Shown here: positions 17,982 to 25,264 of the stretch, piece after piece | How the letters are laid out: each line of letters starts with the position of its first letter | Numbering within the stretch: the stretch's first letter is position 1 | Source of the DNA: Corynebacterium phocae | GTDB lineage: Bacteria; Actinomycetota; Actinomycetes; Mycobacteriales; Mycobacteriaceae | Reading direction: 5' to 3' | Length of the DNA stretch: 64,000 bases | NCBI RefSeq assembly: GCF_008693075.1 | Contig: NZ_VXKJ01000043.1 | Coordinates: 248,001 to 312,000, forward strand | Translations under genes and position numbers: made by a program | Notes under the pieces: model-generated | Told to the model about the DNA's origin: nothing | Database searches by the model: none | Seen by the model: only the letters and a program-made list of their open reading frames with translations

Positions 17982-18832
17982 TTTGCTAGCTCCTCGAGTA
18001 GCTCCATAATCTCGGTTTTGTTGTCCAGGACTGTCTGGGTGTAGTCCTCTGCAGACACCTCATCAATGGCGGTTGTTAGGCGGGCATGTCCGTAGCCCTG
18101 CGCGGTTTTCGCCCCGAGGAGCACCTCACCCTCCGGGGCCCAATGCGCCAGCAATGCTAGCAGTACGGACACGTGCTCCGAGGTGGCTGCTCGAGTCAGC
18201 GACAGTTGCCCCTCCATCGTGGCTCCGACCATAATGCACTGGGTATCCCAAATCATTTGGGAGGTGGTGAGCTCCTCCCCTGCTGCGAGTTCGATGTAGG
18301 CACCTGCTGGGGTGCTGGCCTTGTCGTGGCGGGTACCGAACTCCTCTGTGCGGTACGCCCCGGCGCGCTTGTCGGACTGCTGGGTGGTGCGGTGGTTGTT
18401 TTCTGCGCAGACGAGAATCATGTCGGAGGCGCGGAGTGTGCCCTCGATGATGTCGGACTGGGCTGCGTAGCCGAGCATGGACAGTGCGGGAAGATACTGC
18501 CGGACGCGCCGCATGGTGTCAAGGTTGGTGCGTGAGCCGGTGGTGGTGACCGCTCCGCCGGACCAGAGTAGGTCTACGAGGGTTTTCGACAGTGTGCCCT
18601 CCTCAATGTCGAGGGTTTTGACGAGGTGCCAGGCGAACGCGTCACGCAGCCCGTGGCGGATAGAGGCAGCGGATAGGAACGGCACGCGGGCGACTGTGCC
18701 GTCTGGCTGCATGACGTCCTGGGTGCGCAGGACGCTGGTGTTGCCCTGGCTGCCTGCGCCGTGGTGCAGGGGGCTGAGCAAGGTGACGTTGAGTGGGATA
18801 GAGAACTTAGGTTGTGGGTTGATGGTGGTCAT
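17978..18832 (-). CDS. csf2: Csf2-like Cas7-family backbone protein (type IV)
   Basis: 284 aa. RAMP features: PLNVTLLSPLHHGAGSQG (13-30), PFLSAASIRHGLRDAF (51-66; the 'P..P.SS.+G.LR' helix of Cas7 proteins), SMLGYAAQSDIIEGTLRASDMIL, and a C-terminal LLGAKTAQGYGHARL glycine loop. Csf2 forms the RNA-binding filament of type IV effector complexes. Same order as canonical type IV-B (csf1, small subunit, csf2, csf3). Coupled to the upstream gene by TAATG overlap. Distinction from other Cas7 families (Csm3, Cmr4) rests on gene neighbours. Confidence 0.85.
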   Translation of the reverse strand: MTTINPQPKFSIPLNVTLLSPLHHGAGSQGNTSVLRTQDVMQPDGTVARVPFLSAASIRHGLRDAFAWHLVKTLDIEEGTLSKTLVDLLWSGGAVTTTGSRTNLDTMRRVRQYLPALSMLGYAAQSDIIEGTLRASDMILVCAENNHRTTQQSDKRAGAYRTEEFGTRHDKASTPAGAYIELAAGEELTTSQMIWDTQCIMVGATMEGQLSLTRAATSEHVSVLLALLAHWAPEGEVLLGAKTAQGYGHARLTTAIDEVSAEDYTQTVLDNKTEIMELLEELAK

Positions 18833-19227
18833 TAGAATGGTGCCTCCTCAGACTTGGTGTTGGACTTTTTTGCTGCTTTTTCTTCCTTACGGATGGTGTT
18901 TTCCGTCTTGGCGAGGGCCACGATGTAGACCAGGGTCTTGTCTACGTGGGTGACCCACTCCTGGAAGTTCGGCTCTAGAGTTTCGGCGACTGTCTTGAGT
19001 CGCTTGGACGCCGCCGCAGTGAGAGTGTCGATTTGCAGCTTGTGCGCCGCGATGGTGACGGCCTGCCCGAAGGATTCTGCTCCGGCCGCTGCTGCCGCGA
19101 TGGCGGTTGTGGCGCGGTCTGCCCAGAACTCCATGCGACTAGGGCCGTTATCAGTCAGGCTGTCACGCAGGATAAAAATTAGGTCGATTGTGGCCTTGTC
19201 CAGGTCCACGGGGTTTACGGTGGTCAT
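18832..19227 (-). CDS. Small helical subunit (Cas11-like) of type IV-B-like complex
   Basis: 131 aa, almost entirely helical: DKATIDLIFILRDSLTD, RATTAIAAAAAGAESFGQAVTIAAHKLQIDTLTAAASKRL, EPNFQEWVTHVDKTLVYIVALAKTENTIRKEEKAAKK, with a basic tail. Class 1 small subunits are about this size, helical and poorly conserved; type IV-B encodes one between csf1 and csf2, exactly where this gene lies. Identification is by position and predicted fold, not by motif. The start follows the csf1-like stop directly. Confidence 0.7.
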   Translation of the reverse strand: MTTVNPVDLDKATIDLIFILRDSLTDNGPSRMEFWADRATTAIAAAAAGAESFGQAVTIAAHKLQIDTLTAAASKRLKTVAETLEPNFQEWVTHVDKTLVYIVALAKTENTIRKEEKAAKKSNTKSEEAPF

Positions 19228-19959
19228 TTAGTAGTCATCTCCTTCGATGATGGGTTTGGTGATACACCACAGCGCCAGGTCAGTGATGGGGGCGCTACGG
19301 TACGGGGCGAGTAGGTCAGTATGGTGTTTCCACTGCTCTAGTTGCTCCGGGGTCTTGATGAACGTGGGTGCGCCGGTTTTGATGGCCTGGTCGTTTTGTC
19401 CGAGGCGGCGCAGTGCCAGCGCATGACTGAACACCGTCTTCCAGGTGTCTGGTGTGGCGGTGATGGTGGTGTCCTCCATGCGGATTGTCCACTGCCCGGC
19501 GCCGAAGTTGGTACGCGCGTAGGGCAGCACGTGTTTTTGGCCGCTGACTGCGATGCACACAACCCACTCGCCTGCTGGCGGGTACATGAGGATGTCGATC
19601 ACCGGGCGGGTGTGTGACCGGTTGGTCTGGCACAGGTACGGCACGTGCAGCGGGGCCTTGGGCACACTGTCGGGCAGTTCCCGGCCAGGTGTGCACACCC
19701 ACGTCCACATGCGGGGAGAGTGTGCCCCTTTGCCGGAGCAGCACCACAGAGCTGCGTGGCCTACGCGGTCAGTCTCTGCCTGCCACAGCGAGCGGTCAGT
19801 GAAGTTCGCCCCCAGGGCGCGTCCAGCGTCCGCTGTGCGCTCCGACATCTCGCCAGTGATGGCGCAGAGCCCCGGAATATCCTTGAGGAGCTTGCCTTTA
19901 GCTCCCTCCACTGAGGGGCGTCCAGCGGTCTCCCAGATGAGGGTTTGTGCTGCTGTCAT
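19228..19959 (-). CDS. csf1: Csf1-like large-subunit protein (type IV)
   Basis: 243 aa, near the usual Csf1 length. Cys-rich N-terminal half: Cys32 (GLCAITGE), Cys73-Cys74 (LWCCSGKGAHSPRMWTWVC) and Cys89, compatible with the zinc-binding Cys pattern of Csf1, the Cas8-like subunit of type IV. The rest is mixed alpha/beta (VIDILMYPPAGEWVVCIAVSGQKHVLPYARTNFG) ending in a helical PEQLEQWKHHTDLLAPYRSAPITDLALW. First gene of the csf block, start overlapping the cas6e-like stop (ATGA) with GGAG upstream. Assignment is mostly by context and Cys pattern. Confidence 0.7.
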   Translation of the reverse strand: MTAAQTLIWETAGRPSVEGAKGKLLKDIPGLCAITGEMSERTADAGRALGANFTDRSLWQAETDRVGHAALWCCSGKGAHSPRMWTWVCTPGRELPDSVPKAPLHVPYLCQTNRSHTRPVIDILMYPPAGEWVVCIAVSGQKHVLPYARTNFGAGQWTIRMEDTTITATPDTWKTVFSHALALRRLGQNDQAIKTGAPTFIKTPEQLEQWKHHTDLLAPYRSAPITDLALWCITKPIIEGDDY

Positions 19960-20519
19960 GCTGGTTCTCCCATCAGTAGCAGGCCACAGCCGTAGGCCTT
20001 GCCACGGCCAACGCCGGTGGTGAGCAGGTGCTCGAGCTGTGCCTGATTTTTCACCGTGGCAGTGCCAGTGAGCATGGCACGATGGTGAGTCGTACGGCCC
20101 CCGGGTTTGCGCCCGATGGCGGGCGGTAGGTGCTCCGCCCGGATAAATTTTGGGTTGAGTGCTGGGGAGAGCTTGCGCTCAATCCACGCCCCATAGCTCT
20201 GCGGGTCGAGGGGCGCGAGCTTGCCGCGCTTTGCTCCTGGCCGGGGCAGTGACTTCACTGGGTTGGCGATGATGGCCCACCTCACCGGAGCCCCCGTGAC
20301 GGGTACCTCCGTGGGAGTGGTCACAGCCTGCCGGAGGATACCTGGCAGCTGCGCCACCCAGTCGATGGCAGCCTCGTGGCGCACCACCAGGTGGTGGTCA
20401 TCAGGTAAACCCCACAGGTGCTGGCCACCAGTAGCGAACGCCAGCGTGCGGTGGAGTGCCTGCGAGTCACGCACCAGCCCCCGGGCGTGGGAGTTGAGCG
20501 TCAGGGTTGTTGTGAGCAT
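19956..20519 (-). CDS. cas6e: Cas6e-like pre-crRNA endoribonuclease
   Basis: 187 aa, slightly short of typical Cas6e (~200). Matches along its whole length: N-terminal LNSHARGLVRDSQALHRTL (CasE-type 'R....D...LH..L', His23 at the catalytic His position), VRWAIIANPVKSLPRPGAKRGK (residues 79-100; E. coli family 'RLRANPIKT...K'), SYGAWIERKL, HHRAMLTGTATVKNQAQLEHLLTTGVGRGKAYGCGLL (146-181) with the C-terminal glycine-rich RNA-binding loop. Would cut repeat RNA hairpins. It heads the csf block and overlaps csf1, though the window has no CRISPR array for it to process. Confidence 0.85.
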   Translation of the reverse strand: MLTTTLTLNSHARGLVRDSQALHRTLAFATGGQHLWGLPDDHHLVVRHEAAIDWVAQLPGILRQAVTTPTEVPVTGAPVRWAIIANPVKSLPRPGAKRGKLAPLDPQSYGAWIERKLSPALNPKFIRAEHLPPAIGRKPGGRTTHHRAMLTGTATVKNQAQLEHLLTTGVGRGKAYGCGLLLMGEPA

Positions 20520-20869
20520 GCGACACCACCCTTCGGGTACTCCCCGTCATACATCACACGAACGCCCTGCCCGATAAGGCGGATAGCGAGGTCCGCAAAC
20601 TCCCGGGTTGGCGGGCACCAGATTTCACGCTCGGGGAAATCGCCCTCCGTGTAGATATTAAACACAACTTCCATCAGCCCATCTAGACCATCGGCAGGCT
20701 CCATCGGGATACCTACCCGGAATTCCACTTCATCAGGCAGGTCCACGGTAACCCCGTAGCGCACCGGGTCGTGGTTGTTCCATTTCGCGGTGTCGATTCC
20801 GGCAAATAATGCCAGCTCGGACGCTATGTAGTCAGCCAGCTCGGCTAGTTCCTTTGGTGTCATGGTCAT
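20501..20869 (-). CDS. Hypothetical phage protein
   Basis: 122 aa (MTMTPKELAELADYIASELALFAG...). Acidic, mixed alpha/beta, no recognised motif. Overlaps dut at its start (ATGA) and cas6e at its end, so it is part of the same coupled transcript. Possibly just an early phage protein unrelated to the CRISPR module. Confidence 0.65.
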   Translation of the reverse strand: MTMTPKELAELADYIASELALFAGIDTAKWNNHDPVRYGVTVDLPDEVEFRVGIPMEPADGLDGLMEVVFNIYTEGDFPEREIWCPPTREFADLAIRLIGQGVRVMYDGEYPKGGVACSQQP

Positions 20870-21285
20870 TCTCCTGTGCTTCCGAATCCGTCTTCGCCGC
20901 GTTGGGTGTCGGTGAGGTTGTCTACTAGCTCCACGTCTGAGGTGCCGCAGGGTAGGACTACGAGTTGGGCTATGCGTTCGTGGTGGCGGATGGTGAGGGG
21001 GCGGTCTTTACGGTTGTGGAGGGGTATGAATATTTGCCCCCGGTAGTCGGAGTCAATGACGCCCACGGCGTTGGGTAGTGAGAGGCCTTGCCAGCCAACG
21101 CTGGACCGGACGAACAACAGTCCTACCTGGCCGTGGGGTATTTCGGCGGCTATGCCGGTGGTGACCATGTCGGTGTGCCCTGGTTTGATGGTGATGTCTC
21201 CGAGGGCTGCGAGGTCGTAGCCTGCTGCACCATCGGTGGCGCGGGTAGGTGTAGCGGCTTCTGGGTAGAACTTCTTAAAGCGCAT
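20866..21285 (-). CDS. dut: dUTP diphosphatase
   Basis: 139 aa, normal for trimeric dUTPases. All five motifs in order: DGAAGYDLAA (motif 1), LLFVRSSVG (2), AVGVIDSDYRGQI (3, with Asp and Tyr of the uracil pocket), HERIAQLVV (4) and RGEDGFGSTGE (5, the Gly/Ser-rich arm that closes over the triphosphate). Hydrolyses dUTP to dUMP and PPi, keeping uracil out of phage DNA. Early region gene. Confidence 0.95.
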   Translation of the reverse strand: MRFKKFYPEAATPTRATDGAAGYDLAALGDITIKPGHTDMVTTGIAAEIPHGQVGLLFVRSSVGWQGLSLPNAVGVIDSDYRGQIFIPLHNRKDRPLTIRHHERIAQLVVLPCGTSDVELVDNLTDTQRGEDGFGSTGE

Positions 21286-21616
21286 TGGGGGTCTCCTTGC
21301 TGATGGGGGTGTATCCGGTCATTTCGATTACTTCGCGGTGAGCAGGCTCGCTCATGCGTAGGCCTGCGGTTTCTAGCCAGTCCACAACCTCCCCGTCCTT
21401 GTTGGCTGGGAAACACATGGTCTCCATGAGGTACATGGGGCGGCACATGGTGCCGGTGTTGAGCCGGGTGTATGACGTGATGAAGCGTTTGCTGTCTGAG
21501 GTGGCCCAGAGGTGCGCTTCTCCCCGAAACTCCGGAAGGTTCTGCCGGATTATCCACGCGGTTTTAGGCGCGCCGGTGCGTTGACGAGTGGGGCGTTCGA
21601 GTGTTGCGGTGGTCAT
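21275..21616 (-). CDS. Hypothetical phage protein
   Basis: 113 aa from the ATG at 21616 (MTTATLERPTRQRTGAPKTAW), where GGAGAAACACC is the ribosome site; an upstream in-frame ATG at 21649 lacks one. Contains IIRQNLPEFRGEAHLWATSDSKRFITSYTRLNTG and two Cys/Met-rich strands. No recognised family. Confidence 0.6.
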   Translation of the reverse strand: MTTATLERPTRQRTGAPKTAWIIRQNLPEFRGEAHLWATSDSKRFITSYTRLNTGTMCRPMYLMETMCFPANKDGEVVDWLETAGLRMSEPAHREVIEMTGYTPISKETPNAL

Positions 21617-21933
21617 GGTGTTTCTCCTTCGAGTAGTTGTTTTTGCCATTGGGCTTGGGCGAGGGCGAGGCGTATTTCCTTGGCGCGGGCGCGGTCGCGG
21701 GCGTCCGAGAGGTCATCTGTGCGGACGGAATGTGAGATTAGGCACCAAATGGCTGCGGGGAGGCTGATGGCGTGCACGAGCATCCACTCGATGGCACTGG
21801 TAGCCATTAGGATGAGTGGGCCAGTAACTAGCACAACTGTCAGGACACGCCAGCAGAGTAGGGCGCGCCGTAGGCGTTTGATGTCTTCCTCCGCGTGGTT
21901 GAGCTCGAGTTTGTAGCGTGCAATGGTCTCCAT
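21613..21933 (-). CDS. Small membrane protein, coiled-coil ends
   Basis: 106 aa. Two adjacent hydrophobic segments, about 30-45 (VLTVVLVTGPLILMAT) and 50-65 (MLVHAISLPAAIWCLI), are flanked by charged helices (KLELNHAEEDIKRLRRAL; RDRARAKEIRLALAQAQWQ). Role unknown; an envelope or superinfection function is conceivable. Confidence 0.6.
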   Translation of the reverse strand: METIARYKLELNHAEEDIKRLRRALLCWRVLTVVLVTGPLILMATSAIEWMLVHAISLPAAIWCLISHSVRTDDLSDARDRARAKEIRLALAQAQWQKQLLEGETP

Positions 21934-22305
21934 CTACAGGGCCTCCACGAGTGGAGTTGCAGCTGCGATAGCCCTCTCCATCCCCAGGTCTTTACGAACA
22001 GACAGGAACGCAATTGCCTTCTCTGGCGTGCCCAATTTGAAGATGTTGTCCGGCGTGTACTTTATGAACTCCATTCTCACGGGGGAGTCATGGCCGTGCC
22101 ACAGAGCTTCAATTTTGTTCCGGTTGGCCATCTTTAGGGTGATGATTCTGAACCGCATTTCGGTCAGATCTGTGGGGATATCGTGGCTCTCGCAGTTGCT
22201 GATTTCTGCCACCGCCATCAGGACGTCACGGACCCAGCGGCACTTCTGTAGGTATTCATCGTCATTTTCATTGCGCCAGTCGGGGGCGGCGGTCATGGTA
22301 GTCAT
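21934..22305 (-). CDS. Hypothetical phage protein
   Basis: 123 aa from ATG at 22305 (MTTMTAAPDWRNENDDEYL), preceded by GGAGACCACCA; the frame is open far upstream, but that part is His/Arg/Pro-rich shadow coding of the neighbour. Helical, no recognised domain. Confidence 0.6.
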   Translation of the reverse strand: MTTMTAAPDWRNENDDEYLQKCRWVRDVLMAVAEISNCESHDIPTDLTEMRFRIITLKMANRNKIEALWHGHDSPVRMEFIKYTPDNIFKLGTPEKAIAFLSVRKDLGMERAIAAATPLVEAL

Positions 22306-22643
22306 TGGTGGTCTCCTTCGAGTCTGTGGGTGATGGTGTTGATGGTGCGGAGCACCATGTCGAGGTGCTCCGGAGTAGGTGGGAAATATTCGAGGTAGTG
22401 CGGAGTGCCTTCCTGGCCTGGCGTGCTGATAAGAGCCACGCCATAGCACTCCCTGGCCCCGGGCAGGGACACGCTGATGTGTAGCCCGGTGCGGGTGTAG
22501 GTGGTGACCTCTACGCCTAGGATGTGTAGCCACGAGTCAAGGGTTATGACCTCCTGGTCGGTGAGGTGTGTGAGTTCTTCGACTACGCGGGTTGTGAGAT
22601 AGTCGTAGAAGTCGCGGTATGGAGCCTCATTTTGTCGTAGCAT
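22302..22643 (-). CDS. Hypothetical phage protein
   Basis: About 113 aa starting MLRQNEAPYRDFYDYL; AAAGGA lies ten bases upstream. The GTG three codons earlier is too near that site. Helical N-terminus and central beta strands (VEVTTYTRTGLHISVSLPG). Overlaps the preceding zinc protein gene by ~60 bases. No recognised family. Confidence 0.55.
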   Translation of the reverse strand: MLRQNEAPYRDFYDYLTTRVVEELTHLTDQEVITLDSWLHILGVEVTTYTRTGLHISVSLPGARECYGVALISTPGQEGTPHYLEYFPPTPEHLDMVLRTINTITHRLEGDHQ

Positions 22644-23170
22644 GGGCGGCACATTCCTTTCGATTCATGGGGCTTGTCCTGCCCACAGCCTGAGCAGGTA
22701 ATCATGGGGGGTGTTCGTTGGCGTTTGTAGCAGCCACGGCACAGGCCCCGGGCGTAGGTGGGTTTCTTTTTCCCGCAGTCCCCGCAGGGTACTTTTTTCT
22801 GTGCGTTGCGGGCTTTCTTCTTGTGGTAGTGCATTCGTGCGTAGCAGGTGGAGCACCGCTCGCGGGCTGTGATGAGCTTGTGCTCGCCGCAGTCAACGCA
22901 GGTTCTTGCTCCTGCGATGTAGCGCCGTCCGGCGACTATGCCGGCTACTGGGGCTTCGGCGGCTTCGCATTCGCGGAGGTAGGTTTCGCACGCTGCGAGG
23001 GCTGGGCAGGTGTGGCAGAGGGTTGTTGCGTAGGTTTCGCGGTCTTCCCGCTCCCCCAGGTAGTTCACCTGGTCGATGTCGTCCCAGAGGTGTTGGGCTT
23101 TGTACTCCGGCTGGGCACAGGTTGGTGTGCAGCCGGGCTGAAAGACGGGCGTGTCAGTCAATATTTTCAT
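22583..23170 (-). CDS. WhiB-like protein fused to three zinc knuckles
   Basis: 195 aa from ATG at 23170; the nearby TTG (codon 4) has better spacing to GGAG and could be the true start. Residues 14-85: Cys14/Cys18, then CHTCPALAAC (Cys52, 55, 61), the C-x2-C-x5-C iron-sulfur pattern of WhiB proteins, followed by GIVAGRRY in place of the usual G(V/I)WGG turn. Residues 91-110, 129-148 and 159-178 are three near-identical CxxC...CxxCY units, like tandem zinc knuckles. WhiB-like proteins are actinobacterial redox-sensing regulators and also occur in actinophages (mycobacteriophage TM4), where one causes superinfection exclusion. The triple-knuckle C-terminus is unusual. Confidence 0.75.
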   Translation of the reverse strand: MKILTDTPVFQPGCTPTCAQPEYKAQHLWDDIDQVNYLGEREDRETYATTLCHTCPALAACETYLRECEAAEAPVAGIVAGRRYIAGARTCVDCGEHKLITARERCSTCYARMHYHKKKARNAQKKVPCGDCGKKKPTYARGLCRGCYKRQRTPPMITCSGCGQDKPHESKGMCRPCYDKMRLHTATSTTISQPA

Positions 23171-23640
23171 TCTCCTTTTGGCTGGTAGGGGTGTGTGCCT
23201 GTGCGGTGTACTTGGTCGAACAGGGCGGGGATGTCCTGGTCGTTTGGGATGGCGAAGGTGTCGGCGCAGATGACTAGGGGCCGGTCTGGTGGTGTTGCCC
23301 CACATTCCTGGGCAACCTGGCGGATGTTGTTGTCTGCGATGGCAGCAGCAGCTGGGTCAACTTCTAGGCCAAACATGTTGTTGACTAGGCCCTGCACTTT
23401 GTCTGGAGGTGCTGTTTCGAGTAGGCGTGCGAAGAAGATTCCGGTGCCGGCAAACGGGTCAATCAACTGGACGCGCCCGTGGTCGAGGTCCACGCCAAAC
23501 CGCTGCCTGGTTTGCTGCCAGGCGGAGCGGTTGATGAAGTCCACGACCTCCACCGGCGTGGTGACTACTCCGTCACTGCTGGCACGGCGGGAGGACGTGG
23601 ACTGCTCATAGGCCTTAGCGAGGTCAGCTTGACGGGTCAT
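23167..23640 (-). CDS. Truncated N6-type DNA methylase-like protein
   Basis: 157 aa. TTPVEVVDFINRSAW, then motif I LIDPFAGTGIFFARLLE (about residues 59-75), FGLEVDPAAAAIADNNI (motif II) and VICADTF. This is the SAM-binding half of N-6 adenine methylases (type ISP/HsdM style). The protein stops before any NPPY catalytic motif, so it cannot methylate by the known mechanism alone. Either a remnant or a SAM-binding protein with another role. Confidence 0.65.
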   Translation of the reverse strand: MTRQADLAKAYEQSTSSRRASSDGVVTTPVEVVDFINRSAWQQTRQRFGVDLDHGRVQLIDPFAGTGIFFARLLETAPPDKVQGLVNNMFGLEVDPAAAAIADNNIRQVAQECGATPPDRPLVICADTFAIPNDQDIPALFDQVHRTGTHPYQPKGE

Positions 23641-23810
23641 GTCAGGTCCTCGATGGCAAGAACCTCTACCTCCGCGTGAGGGGTGAGTGCTGTGGTTATC
23701 ATGCCAGTTATTTGCTGGTTGCGGGTGACAGGCTCATCCACCGCATTGCGGAGTTCCTCCGGCGTGGTGGTGAGCTCGATGGTGACTAAGTAGGTCTGGA
23801 CGTCTTGCAT
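23637..23810 (-). CDS. Small hypothetical phage protein
   Basis: 57 aa (MQDVQTYLVTIELTTTPEELRNAVDE...). ATG at 23810 follows AAGGAG by five bases. Ferredoxin-like beta-alpha pattern; overlaps both neighbours slightly. No recognised family. Confidence 0.55.
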   Translation of the reverse strand: MQDVQTYLVTIELTTTPEELRNAVDEPVTRNQQITGMITTALTPHAEVEVLAIEDLT

Positions 23811-23971
23811 TGTTGCTCCTTCTTGTAGGCGTCTCTTTGTTGCCAGCCACACGGCCCCGTCTCCGGGAACGCATGGTTAATCGTGTGAACATAGAGGTTG
23901 GGGCTGATGGCTAGGCAGCGGTGGCATTGCACTTCCTCCCCTTGTGGTACCTGGAATAGTGGTGCGGTCAT
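23786..23971 (-). CDS. Small Cys/His protein
   Basis: 61 aa (MTAPLFQVPQGEEVQCHRCLAIS...) with CHRC and GPCGW, a possible half zinc-binding site. Overlaps its neighbours by 4 and 25 bases. Function unknown. Confidence 0.5.
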   Translation of the reverse strand: MTAPLFQVPQGEEVQCHRCLAISPNLYVHTINHAFPETGPCGWQQRDAYKKEQQCKTSRPT

Positions 23972-24423
23972 GCGGCTAGTCCTCCGTAGGGGTGTGGTGG
24001 CTGCGGGGCCGAATAAAGGTCAAGCCACATTACGGGGGGCTGCCCCTTCTTGGCTGGCCAGATAATAGGTTCCGGCTTGCCCATGTACTGCGGCGTGTCA
24101 TCTGGGACTATGCCCAGGCCAGGAATTTTTGTACTGCCACCAGCGAGTGCGTCATAAATCGGCTTGGCAGTGGCTATCAGGTTGTCAGTATCCCGGCGCC
24201 GGTTGTCGCGGGGCCGGTAGTTGAGCTGAACGATGAGGTACGCGTGGTTGGGGGGCATGGTGACCCGGCGCGCCAGCAGACTGATGATGTGTTGTATCTC
24301 ATTGATTTTTTGGGCTTTGGCGTAGGTCGCTCCCCGGCTGGCTCCCCTATCGTTCATACTGAGGGGTGGTTTGGTCCAAGGGAGGCCAACCCGCTGTAGG
24401 TAAGTCATGCCCTCTAGGCTCAT
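23968..24423 (-). CDS. RusA-type Holliday junction resolvase
   Basis: About 151 aa from ATG at 24423 (MSLEGMTYL), with GGAG seven bases upstream; this overlaps the preceding gene by 77 bases, and the second ATG (24408) is possible. Family signature RDNRRRDTDNLIATAKPIYDALAG ... GIVPDDTPQYM contains the DxDN metal-binding pattern of RusA. Resolves branched DNA made by recombination or replication before packaging. C-terminus Pro-rich. Confidence 0.8.
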   Translation of the reverse strand: MSLEGMTYLQRVGLPWTKPPLSMNDRGASRGATYAKAQKINEIQHIISLLARRVTMPPNHAYLIVQLNYRPRDNRRRDTDNLIATAKPIYDALAGGSTKIPGLGIVPDDTPQYMGKPEPIIWPAKKGQPPVMWLDLYSAPQPPHPYGGLAA

Positions 24424-24559
24424 TAGGTACTCCGTTTCTGGCCTGCAACTCAAGGCCAACGAGGAAATCAACCAGGCAAGGAGTGATATTCTCTACTCCT
24501 GCGCGGTTGAGTTCCCGTATAGCCTGCAGGCGCAATTCATTTCGGTCTTGGGTGGTCAC
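24347..24559 (-). CDS. Small hypothetical phage protein
   Basis: 70 aa (GTG start, MTTQDRNELRLQAIRELNRAG...). AGAAGGG lies upstream of the start. Helical N-terminus, Pro-rich C-terminus. No recognised family. Confidence 0.5.
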   Translation of the reverse strand: MTTQDRNELRLQAIRELNRAGVENITPCLVDFLVGLELQARNGVPNEPRGHDLPTAGWPPLDQTTPQYER

Positions 24560-24586
24560 TTCTTAGCCCTTCTGTAGGGACTCTGG

Positions 24587-25165
24587 TCATGTCGTTGACG
24601 TGTCAAATAAGGCAAGCTGGACAGTAGGAACGCCCTTCTTGCGTGGTGGCGCTGAATGTCGCTTGCGGTCTAGTGGCTTGCGTAGCCCCCGGGGTGTATC
24701 CGCAGCAGGGTTGGCCTTCTTCCACTCCCGGTACGGCCCCCTGCATTGCTCACAGAACCCCCGTGCGTAGTGCTTGCGGTAGCCGTCCGGTTGCTGCTCA
24801 TGCCTATTCCACTTGATCATTGGCTGGTTGCAGTGGCGGCACGTATCGCCCCGTTTAGAGCCGATAATTGGGCGCTGGGGGCGCTCTCGGCGGTAGGTGG
24901 GGGTTTCTACCCCGGCGATGATTGAGAGGCGTCTAGCGGTCTCATCGTCGCCGGTGCAGATAACCCCCGCCTGGATTACGTCACTGGCGGGGGCGCGGTA
25001 GTCCTCGCTGAGGGTTGTGCCGGACGTGAGGGCGTCCTTGGCACACGCCTTGAGTAGTGGGCAGTGGTGGCAGATTTTTTGGGCAGCGCGGACGGCTTGG
25101 GGGGTTGCTTTTGTTGGGTTGCTGAAGGCCTTGTTTTTTGTGTTTTCGCAGGCGGGGCGGGGCAT
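24587..25165 (-). CDS. WhiB-like protein with C-terminal zinc ribbon
   Basis: 192 aa. Cys6, then KICHHCPLLKAC (Cys32, 35, 41): the four-Cys iron-sulfur pattern of WhiB proteins, followed by VIQAGVICTGDD where the WhiB turn should be. Residues ~105-145 carry CRHCNQPM and FCEQCRGPY, a second metal site. Very basic middle and end (KPLDRKRHSAPPRKKG) could bind DNA. Second WhiB-like protein of this phage, 1.4 kb from the first. Confidence 0.75.
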   Translation of the reverse strand: MPRPACENTKNKAFSNPTKATPQAVRAAQKICHHCPLLKACAKDALTSGTTLSEDYRAPASDVIQAGVICTGDDETARRLSIIAGVETPTYRRERPQRPIIGSKRGDTCRHCNQPMIKWNRHEQQPDGYRKHYARGFCEQCRGPYREWKKANPAADTPRGLRKPLDRKRHSAPPRKKGVPTVQLALFDTSTT

Positions 25166-25264
25166 GAGGGCTAGTTTTGCTGGTTAGAGCCACAAAACCA
25201 ACCACCCGATACGCCGCGTTACCTGGCGATACCCCGCGATACACAATGGGGGCTACTGTCGGGG

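Noticed and set aside
22306-22533. N-terminal extension of the protein at 21934
   Set aside because: His/Arg/Pro-rich shadow of the overlapping gene; good ribosome site at 22305.
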